From the NCBI GenBank assembly GCA_018056145.1, contig JAGPGE010000085.1, forward strand, positions 1 to 12,156: a stretch of DNA of 12,156 bases, in the 5' to 3' direction. Under the pieces are notes generated by a model, which was given only the letters and a program-made list of their open reading frames with translations, had not been told where the DNA came from and made no database searches. The stretch is from Armatimonadota bacterium (GTDB taxonomy: Bacteria > Armatimonadota > Zipacnadia > Zipacnadales > JABUFB01). A program made the position numbers and the translations under genes. Positions 1-4,996 of the stretch are shown one piece after another (position 1 is the first letter of the stretch; every line of letters begins with the position of its first letter).

Positions 1-1026
1 GTAGTCGTCGCGCGTCCGGCCCACCAGCACCAGGTTGTTCCAACCTTCCTTCAGGACGTCCGCCTGGGTCGGGTAAGCCCGCTCTTCGGCGTACTTGTGC
101 CCCATGTACGTGTCATCCTTGGGCGCTGCAGGCGTGGGCCAGCCGGGGGTGTCCTTGGCCGGCTGGTCGATGACCACGAGGCCGTACTCCTCGGCATTGG
201 CACGCCAGGCATCCAGTGCCGCCGCGGCGCTCATCGGACCGCTGAACTCAGCGTTGATCGATTCCGCATGCCCGATCTCCACCGGCACCCTCACCGTTGT
301 CGCCACAACGTCCAGGCTGTCGTCGCCGAAGATCTTGCGGGTCTCATACCGCATCTTCAGCTCTTCCTTGGTGTACCCGTTGTCCATGAAGGCATCGATG
401 TGTGGCAGGCAGTCCAGCACGATCTGCCGCCGGAACACCTTCGGGTCGAACTTGAGCGGCGCGCCGATGTTGTCCGGGTCCATCTCCTTGAGCTGCGAGA
501 CAAGCTCCGCCTGGGCCTCGCGACCATAGCCGGAGACCGACTGGAAGGTGGTCACGATCACGCGCTTCAACGGAGCCATCTGGTGGAGCGGCGCCAGGGC
601 CACGCACATCTGGATCGTCGAGCAGTTCGGGCTCGCGATGAACTTCGTATCAGCGGTGACGGCATCCATGTTCACTTCAGGCACAACCAGCGGGATCTCC
701 GGGTCCATGCGGAAGTCCGCGCCGTTATCAATGCAGTAGACGCCGTAACGGTCGATGGCCGCCATCGCCCAAGTCTTCGCGGCGCCCTTGTCACCTTCAC
801 GCCCGGCGAAAAACGCCACATCCAGACCCTCGAACAGTCTCAGGCCCTCGTCGCTGAACTCCGCGCCGAGGCTGTGTACCGGGACTTCCTCGCCGTCGAT
901 GATCTCCACCCGTGCCGAGGTGGCGAGCATCCGCACCTCTTCGCACTCCAGGCCCAGTTCGCGGATGCACTTGTAGATATTCTGGCCGACCGGTCCGACA
1001 CCGACGACTCCAGCCTTGATGCCCAT
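1..1026 (-). CDS. asd: Aspartate-semialdehyde dehydrogenase (C-terminus cut off by window edge)
   Basis: It makes L-aspartate 4-semialdehyde from aspartyl phosphate with NADPH, the branch point to diaminopimelate/lysine, threonine and methionine; cytosolic. 342 codons are present and the frame is still open at base 1, so the end is missing. Seen: an N-terminal dinucleotide-binding loop GVGPVGQ (residues 9-15, in place of the usual GATGAVG), PEVN (116-119), the catalytic-cysteine motif SPNCSTIQM (132-140, Cys135), PHIDAFMDNGYTKEE (208-222), ETRKI (228-232) and the active-site GHAE (252-255, usually GHSE). The ATG at 1026 is chosen because the glycine loop follows at once and AGGTGA (1032-1037) sits 5 nt upstream. 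It lies 67 nt downstream of dapB on the same strand and is probably cotranscribed. Family assignment is firm from the cysteine and PHID blocks. Confidence 0.95.
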   Translation of the reverse strand, partial: MGIKAGVVGVGPVGQNIYKCIRELGLECEEVRMLATSARVEIIDGEEVPVHSLGAEFSDEGLRLFEGLDVAFFAGREGDKGAAKTWAMAAIDRYGVYCIDNGADFRMDPEIPLVVPEVNMDAVTADTKFIASPNCSTIQMCVALAPLHQMAPLKRVIVTTFQSVSGYGREAQAELVSQLKEMDPDNIGAPLKFDPKVFRRQIVLDCLPHIDAFMDNGYTKEELKMRYETRKIFGDDSLDVVATTVRVPVEIGHAESINAEFSGPMSAAAALDAWRANAEEYGLVVIDQPAKDTPGWPTPAAPKDDTYMGHKYAEERAYPTQADVLKEGWNNLVLVGRTRDDY

Positions 1027-1093
1027 GCCTATCACCTGGTATGCGCGGGCGCTGTGAGCAGTCGGCTCTCGCGTTCCCGCGGGATTGTCGCGT

Positions 1094-1888
1094 TTACAGA
1101 AGATGCTCGAGGCCCACTGTGAGGCCGTGGAGTTGCTGCACTCGCCGCACCGCCAGCAGGACGCCGGGCATGAAACACTCGCGGTTGATGGTGACGTGGC
1201 TGATGACCAGCCGCTCGCCGAGCCCGCCGAAAATGACCTCCTGGTCGGCCACGTAGCCCGGCATTCGCACCGCGTGCACCTGGATTCCGTAGGCATTGCC
1301 GCCCCGGGAACCGGGAGCCTTGTCGACTTCGGTGGGCACGGTCTCGAAGTCCTCGCCGCGCGCCTGCGCCATCAGCTCCGCGGTGCGCAGTGCGGTCCCG
1401 GAGGGCGAGTCGACCTTGTTCTCATGGTGGCGTTCGATGACCTCCGCGTAGTCGAAACTCCGCGCGGCATCGGCGGCATAGCGCATCATGAGGTTCGCGC
1501 CTATGCTGAAGTTCGGGGCGATGAAGCACGGGGTCTCATTGCGTTCGCACATGGTGCGGATCACATCGAGGTCGGTCTCTGACAGCCCCGTGGTACCAAC
1601 CACGCAGGCGACCTTACGGGTAATCGCGGCTTCGAGGTTGTCCATGACCACCGCGGGAACGGTGAAATCAACCATCACGTCTGGCTTGATCTCTTCGAGG
1701 GTCCCGGCGAGATGTCCGCTGATGGACAGGTCGGAGGCATCCCCGAGGATCTCGGACATGGGATGCCCCACGCCCTTGGGGTCCACTCCACCCACAAGTT
1801 CCATGTCGCGCGCCGAGTGAACTGCCTGGGCGACCTGGCGTCCCATCCGGCCGAAAGCCCCGCTCACCAGTACGCGAATTGCGCTCAC
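1094..1888 (-). CDS. dapB: 4-hydroxy-tetrahydrodipicolinate reductase
   Basis: It reduces 4-hydroxy-tetrahydrodipicolinate to tetrahydrodipicolinate with NAD(P)H in the diaminopimelate/lysine pathway; cytosolic. The 264 residues match the usual 240-270. Seen: a Rossmann loop GAFGRMGR (residues 10-17), VDFT (73-76), VVGTTG (96-101), APNFSIG (124-130), the catalytic ERHHENKVDSPSGTA block (152-166; His154/His155, Lys158, substrate-binding SGT) and GIQVHAVRMPG...DQEVIFGG (201-222). The start is GTG at 1888, with GGAGGG (1895-1900) 6 nt upstream and a promoter about 50 nt upstream. asd follows 67 nt later on the same strand. dapA, often found nearby, is not in the window. No truncation or missing catalytic residue is seen. 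Confidence 0.97.
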   Translation of the reverse strand: MSAIRVLVSGAFGRMGRQVAQAVHSARDMELVGGVDPKGVGHPMSEILGDASDLSISGHLAGTLEEIKPDVMVDFTVPAVVMDNLEAAITRKVACVVGTTGLSETDLDVIRTMCERNETPCFIAPNFSIGANLMMRYAADAARSFDYAEVIERHHENKVDSPSGTALRTAELMAQARGEDFETVPTEVDKAPGSRGGNAYGIQVHAVRMPGYVADQEVIFGGLGERLVISHVTINRECFMPGVLLAVRRVQQLHGLTVGLEHLL

Positions 1889-1894
1889 AGTGGT

Positions 1895-1900
1895 CCCTCC
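1895..1900 (-). promoter_or_regulatory. Shine-Dalgarno site for dapB (GTG start)
   Basis: GGAGGG lies 6 nt upstream of the GTG at 1888 and supports a non-ATG start for dapB. Confidence 0.75.
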
Positions 1901-1934
1901 AGTCCTGTTGGCCAGCCTGCTTCGGCGGGAACGG

Positions 1935-1963
1935 AGTATAACAAAGCGATATGGTCAATGCAA
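1935..1963 (-). promoter_or_regulatory. Extended -10 promoter of dapB-asd
   Basis: Read on the minus strand: -35 TTGCAT (1958-1963), exactly 17 nt of spacer, then -10 TATACT (1935-1940) preceded by TG plus one base, an extended -10. Transcription would start near 1928, giving a ~40-nt leader before the GTG at 1888. The -35 box is only 22 nt from the edge of the repeat block that begins at 1985. The fit to a housekeeping sigma-70-type promoter is good, but no experiment backs it. Confidence 0.7.
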
Positions 1964-1984
1964 TATGGGTAAGGGCCTGGGAGT

Positions 1985-2026
1985 ATCGGTTTTGTGCGAT
2001 GCGTTCCGGCTGGGGCCGGATACGCT
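1985..2026. repeat. Left copy of the direct repeat flanking the repeat block
   Basis: It starts ATCGGTTTTGTGCGATGCGT and ends GGATACGCT, and reappears at 3162-3204 in the same orientation with a 2-nt insertion (TTCC here, TATCC there). The two copies bracket all the larger repeats, about 1.18 kb apart. The second half overlaps the first of the 30-bp tandem units. Confidence 0.85.
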
Positions 2027-2125
2027 TTGACCGTGCCGGGTGGGGCCGGATACCCTCTGACCGTGCCGGCTGGGGCCGGATGCGCTTTGATCGTGCCCGC
2101 TGGGGCCGGATACCCTTTGACCGTC
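2006..2125. repeat. Four tandem 30-bp repeats with a small hairpin in most units
   Basis: Units begin at 2006, 2036, 2066 and 2096, with a truncated fifth at 2126. The consensus opens CCGGCTGGGGCCGGATACGC and closes TTTGACCGTG. In units 1 and 3 CCGGC and GCCGG pair around a TGGG loop; units 2 and 4 carry a mismatch in the first arm. Because 30 is a multiple of three, all frames give repetitive translations, but no start site, Shine-Dalgarno site or family resemblance supports a protein. Confidence 0.9.
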
Positions 2126-2138
2126 CCCGCACCTTCCG

Positions 2139-2390
2139 GTCCTGAGCCGTTGCCTTACAGCCCGCGGAGCGGGCGGCAGCCTATAGCCAGGGGCGGAAGC
2201 CCCTGGATTCCCGCCCCACGATGCGCCATGAGCCCCCGAACGGGGGCGACAGGCCGTCCCCCGCGCACCCGGATCGGCCGCCCCTTCGGGGCTTGGCGGC
2301 TCTTCTCGGGGTCCGGAATCCCCCGGCTTCCGCCGGGGGCTATAGGCGGACGGCTCCTTCCGGAGCCTGACGGCACACGGCCCGGCCTCA
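2139..2390. repeat. Hairpin-array repeat unit, copy 1 (~252 bp)
   Basis: Six perfect-stem hairpins lie in order: H1 2160-2174 (GCCCGC/GCGGGC, loop GGA), H2 2187-2206 (CCAGGGGC/GCCCCTGG, loop GGAA), H3 2232-2247 (GCCCCC/GGGGGC, loop GAAC), H3' 2280-2292 (GCCCC/GGGGC, loop TTC, extended by GCC/GGC across a TT bulge), H2' 2320-2339 (CCCCCGGC/GCCGGGGG, loop TTCC) and H1' 2352-2367 (GGCTCC/GGAGCC, loop TTCC). The second three mirror the first three around about 2263: CCTATAGCC before H2 matches GGCTATAGG after H2', and GGATTCC matches GGAATCC. No gene is present. Confidence 0.92.
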
Positions 2391-2405
2391 ACGCCGCAGG
2401 CACAG

Positions 2406-2658
2406 GTCCTGAGCCGTTGCCTTACAGCCCGCGAAGCGGGCGGCAGCCTATAGCCAGGGGCGGAAGCCCCTGGATTCCCGCCCCCACAATCCCCCTTGAG
2501 CCCCCGAAGGGGGGCGACAGGCCGTCCCCCGCGCACCCGGACCGGCCGCCCCTTTGGGGCTTGGCGGCTCTTCTCGGGGTCCGGAATCCCCCGGCTTCCG
2601 CCGGGGGCTATAGGCGGACGGCTCCTTCCGGAGCCTGACGGCGCACGGCACGGCCTGA
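2406..2658. repeat. Hairpin-array repeat unit, copy 2 (~253 bp)
   Basis: Same architecture as the copy at 2139, offset by 267 bp. All six stems are unchanged. Differences are in H1's loop (GAA instead of GGA), H3's loop (GAAG instead of GAAC), H3's mirror (loop TTT instead of TTC) and the spacer between H2 and H3, which is one base longer and rewritten. An 83-bp tail (2682-2764) follows. Confidence 0.92.
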
Positions 2659-2681
2659 ACACCACGCAAACCCGACGCCGG

Positions 2682-2764
2682 CCACACACGAGGCCGACAT
2701 CCATACCCCACAACCATTGCTGCTTCTTGGCCCGACGGTGTCGTTCCCCATGTGTGCGGGGCCC
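2682..2764. repeat. Tail element after unit copy 2
   Basis: It shares CCACACAC, AGGCCG, TTGGCCC, ACGGTGTCGTT and GTGCGGGGCCC with 3076-3155, in the same order and at nearly the same spacing, while the middle has diverged. It lies ~24 bp after the hairpin unit. A related tail was not found after copy 1. Confidence 0.75.
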
Positions 2765-2800
2765 TGTCATCTGGACGGCGATGACATCCCGCACCTTAGA

Positions 2801-3052
2801 GTCCTGAGCCGTTGCCTTACAGCCCGCGAAGCGGGCGGCAGCCTATAGCCAGGGGCGGAAGCCCCTGGATTCCCGCCCCACGATGCGCCATGAGCCCCCG
2901 AACGGGGGCGACAGGCCGTCCCCCGCGCACCCGGATCGGCCGCCCCTTCGGGGCTTGGCGGCTCTTCCCGGGGTCCGGAATCCCCCGGCTACCGCCGGGG
3001 GCTATAGGCGGACGGCTCCTTCCGGAGCCTGACGGCACACGGCCCGGCCTCA
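2801..3052. repeat. Hairpin-array repeat unit, copy 3 (252 bp)
   Basis: Nearly identical to the copy at 2139 over its full length. The differences seen are H1's loop GAA instead of GGA, H2's mirror loop TACC instead of TTCC, and TCTTCCCGGG instead of TCTTCTCGGG in a spacer. Stems are intact. An 80-bp tail and then a 26-nt hairpin follow. Confidence 0.92.
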
Positions 3053-3075
3053 GCACCACAGACACAGGACCCCCA

Positions 3076-3155
3076 CCACACACAAGGCCGCCATTGAGGC
3101 TAGGCAACCGATGCCCCTTGGCCCCACGGTGTCGTTTCCCCTGGGTGCGGGGCCC
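3076..3155. repeat. Tail element after unit copy 3
   Basis: Second copy of the segment at 2682-2764, sharing five blocks in the same order (CCACACAC, AGGCCG, TTGGCCC, ACGGTGTCGTT, GTGCGGGGCCC). Its GGCCCC and GGGGCC ends can pair. It leads into the right direct repeat. Confidence 0.75.
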
Positions 3156-3161
3156 GGGCGC

Positions 3162-3204
3162 ATCGGTTTTGTGCGATGCGTATCCGGCTGGGGCCGGATA
3201 CGCT
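3162..3204. repeat. Right copy of the flanking direct repeat, with a perfect 11-bp hairpin
   Basis: Matches 1985-2026 in the same orientation. Inside it, 3178-3203 is a perfect hairpin: GCGTATCCGGC pairs with GCCGGATACGC around TGGG. The left copy has lost two bases from the first arm, so its hairpin is bulged; this copy looks like the intact form from which the 30-bp tandem units derive. Confidence 0.85.
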
Positions 3205-3502
3205 GAGGCCGGCATTCAGATGACGGGTGATTACCCGCAAAATCGGGTCCGACCCTGGGTAAGGGTGGTGTTGCCGTCTGCAGTCGCCGCCAGTAAGACC
3301 CTCTGGAGGTCCGCCACGGGGCGCTGCTCGTGGCCCTCCGGCAGACTAGCGACTGTCGTTGACGTCGGCTGGAACGGCGAAGGCGTTCGTGGGCAAGCCC
3401 GCTCCTGCAATCGCACTGGAGGTGAGCGCCACTACGAACACCGCTGCCGCTTCTTCGATAGCACGGGCAGCTCGAACGTCCCGCTCTACGCCTCCCATCC
3501 CC
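3205..3502. other. Intergenic region without a recognised gene; foldable segment at 3276-3355
   Basis: Short open frames exist on both strands but none has a Shine-Dalgarno site or family resemblance. The main structure is a hairpin at 3305-3339 (GGAGG, 3-nt bulge, GCCACG pairing with CGTGGC and CCTCC), enclosed by GTCTGC (3276-3281) and GCAGAC (3341-3346). CAGTCGC (3281-3287) also matches GCGACTG (3349-3355), which would cross the outer stem. At 3389-3409 a REP-like GGGCAAGCCCGCTCC string occurs. No terminator with a T-tract is seen after the aminotransferase gene. Confidence 0.5.
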
Positions 3503-4870
3503 CTATCCCAGCACTTCCTCCAGCGATTCGGCGACCACGCCGATGCCTTCGAGCAGCGCTTCCTCATCAATGCAAAGAGGCGGGTTCAGCTTGATCGCGC
3601 AACCGTCCACACCCACCGGCGCGAAGAGCATGAGGCCCTTCTCGATGCACTTCTGCGTCACGTCCATGGCCAAGTCGGCGTCCGCGTCGGTCGTCCCGGG
3701 GTGGGTGAACTGTATCGCCGCAACAAGACCCGCCCCCTGGATGATCCCGATCTGTGGGTACTTGTCCTTTAGCGGCATGAGGGCGTCCAGCATCACCCTG
3801 CCCAAGCGCGCCGCGTTCTCGACCATGCCCTCTTCGAGGATTGCGTCGATGCTTGCGAGCGCTGCAGCGCAACACACCGGGTTCCCAGTGTGGGTGCTGG
3901 TCATCGAGCCCGGGCCGTACTGGTCCATCACATCCTCGCGCCCGATAACAGCGCCGATGGGCATTCCGTCGCCAAGGCCTTTGCCGCAGCAGACGATGTC
4001 CGGCGTCATCCCGAAGTGCATGAAGCCGAACAGCTTCCCGGTTCGGCCGAAGCCGGCCTGCACTTCGTCGAAGGTGATCAGGATGTTGTGCCTGTCTGCC
4101 CAGGTGCGCATTTCCTGCCAGTATTCCGGCGGCGCGAGGCACGCGTTCACACCCTGGTAAGTCTCGCAGATCACGCCGGCGACCTGTTCGGGCTGGATGC
4201 TCTGCGCCTCGAGGGACTTCAGGAAGAACTCGAAAGAGGTGTCCGGGCAACGGAACCCGTCAGGGTACGGGACCTGCACCATGCCCTTGTCGAGATTGAT
4301 GATCCACGACTTGCCCGCGGGCATCCCGCCGGCCATCTGCGAACCCATGGTGCGCCCGTGGAAGGCATTGTCGTAGCTGACGATGACATGCTTTTCCCGG
4401 CCACCTTGGGCCACGCCCCAGGTGCGCATGAGCTTGATCGCGCACTCGGTGGTCTCGGCGCCGGTGGTCACCAGGAAGGCTTTCTCCAGCGGGGCAGGGG
4501 AGATCTCCACGATCCTCTGCACCAACTTCGAGCGGATCTCCGAGGGGAAACAGTAATTGTGCAGGAGACCGTGCTCCACCTGGTCAGCGATGGCCTGGAC
4601 CACCTTCGGATGACTGTGCCCGGCATTGGTCACCAGCACGCCGGAGCTGAAGTCCAGCCACATGTTGCCCCACTTGTCGAACACGTTCACGCCGTATGCC
4701 CGGTCCCAGATCACCGGCGGCTGTCCGGTCATCGAACGGGGCTCGAACTTCTGCAGGCGGTCGAGAATCTCCAGGGATTCGGGCACCGGAATCTGCGTCT
4801 GGATGCGGCGGTGCTTCGTATCAACAGCGGGCACGTCACGGGGTTCGCGAGGGAATGAACGGCTTGCCAC
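3503..4870 (-). CDS. Class III PLP-dependent aminotransferase (GabT/ArgD-like; substrate unknown)
   Basis: A soluble fold-type I enzyme that moves an amino group, typically from an omega- or alpha-amine to 2-oxoglutarate or pyruvate. From the GTG at 4870 it has 455 residues, the usual length. Seen: WLDFSSGV (71-78), NAGHSHPKV (82-90), the cofactor-phosphate site TTGAETTE (135-142), FHGRTMGS (170-177), FDEVQAGFGRTGK (267-279; Asp268 would bind the pyridine nitrogen), GKGLGDGMP (296-304; Lys297 would be the Schiff-base lysine) and THTGNPV (326-332). The start is GTG at 4870 because GGAAGGAG (4879-4886) lies 8 nt upstream; the longer frame from ATG at 4942 has no Shine-Dalgarno site and a non-conserved extension. 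accDA ends 126 nt upstream on the same strand. 4-aminobutyrate, ornithine-type or another substrate is possible; the neighbours do not decide. Confidence 0.9.
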   Translation of the reverse strand: MASRSFPREPRDVPAVDTKHRRIQTQIPVPESLEILDRLQKFEPRSMTGQPPVIWDRAYGVNVFDKWGNMWLDFSSGVLVTNAGHSHPKVVQAIADQVEHGLLHNYCFPSEIRSKLVQRIVEISPAPLEKAFLVTTGAETTECAIKLMRTWGVAQGGREKHVIVSYDNAFHGRTMGSQMAGGMPAGKSWIINLDKGMVQVPYPDGFRCPDTSFEFFLKSLEAQSIQPEQVAGVICETYQGVNACLAPPEYWQEMRTWADRHNILITFDEVQAGFGRTGKLFGFMHFGMTPDIVCCGKGLGDGMPIGAVIGREDVMDQYGPGSMTSTHTGNPVCCAAALASIDAILEEGMVENAARLGRVMLDALMPLKDKYPQIGIIQGAGLVAAIQFTHPGTTDADADLAMDVTQKCIEKGLMLFAPVGVDGCAIKLNPPLCIDEEALLEGIGVVAESLEEVLG

Positions 4871-4878
4871 AGTGAGGG

Positions 4879-4886
4879 CTCCTTCC
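4879..4886 (-). promoter_or_regulatory. Shine-Dalgarno site that sets the GTG start of the aminotransferase
   Basis: GGAAGGAG with 8-nt spacing to the GTG at 4870; the upstream in-frame ATG at 4942 has nothing comparable. Confidence 0.75.
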
Positions 4887-4996
4887 GGGGCGGGCGCTAT
4901 GCGCGATGGCGTTGGCGCCCGGTTGCAAGTCAGTTCCGGCATTGGGTTCAGGCCGGGTCTTCTTCACAGTGAATGGTGCGGCAACGGCGCCGTGGA

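Noticed and set aside
97..1122. A long plus-strand open frame opposite asd
   Set aside because: Antisense shadow of asd, which shows the conserved catalytic-cysteine motif and ends at the window edge.
1955..2794. A 279-codon minus-strand open frame across the repeats
   Set aside because: It runs through hairpin units and tandem repeats, which are open in several frames because of their composition; no start signal, and the predicted peptide is Pro/Arg/Gly-rich and repeats with the DNA.
1985..3204. A CRISPR array
   Set aside because: The units are long (30 bp in direct tandem without spacers, or ~252 bp), repeats are not separated by unique spacers of constant length, and no cas gene is near.
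3231..3416. A small minus-strand open frame, possibly a remnant gene
   Set aside because: 61 codons, no start signal and no recognised family; the region is better described as foldable non-coding DNA.
2812..3594. A 260-codon plus-strand open frame
   Set aside because: It covers unit 3 and then overlaps the 3' end of the aminotransferase on the other strand; composition follows the repeats and no family is recognisable.
3890..4858. A long plus-strand open frame opposite the aminotransferase
   Set aside because: High-GC antisense shadow; the minus strand carries all class III aminotransferase motifs.
4891..4921. A 7-bp stem (CGGGCGC/GCGCCCG) with a 17-nt loop before the aminotransferase gene
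   Set aside because: Short stem, long loop and no T-tract; likely chance in GC-rich DNA.
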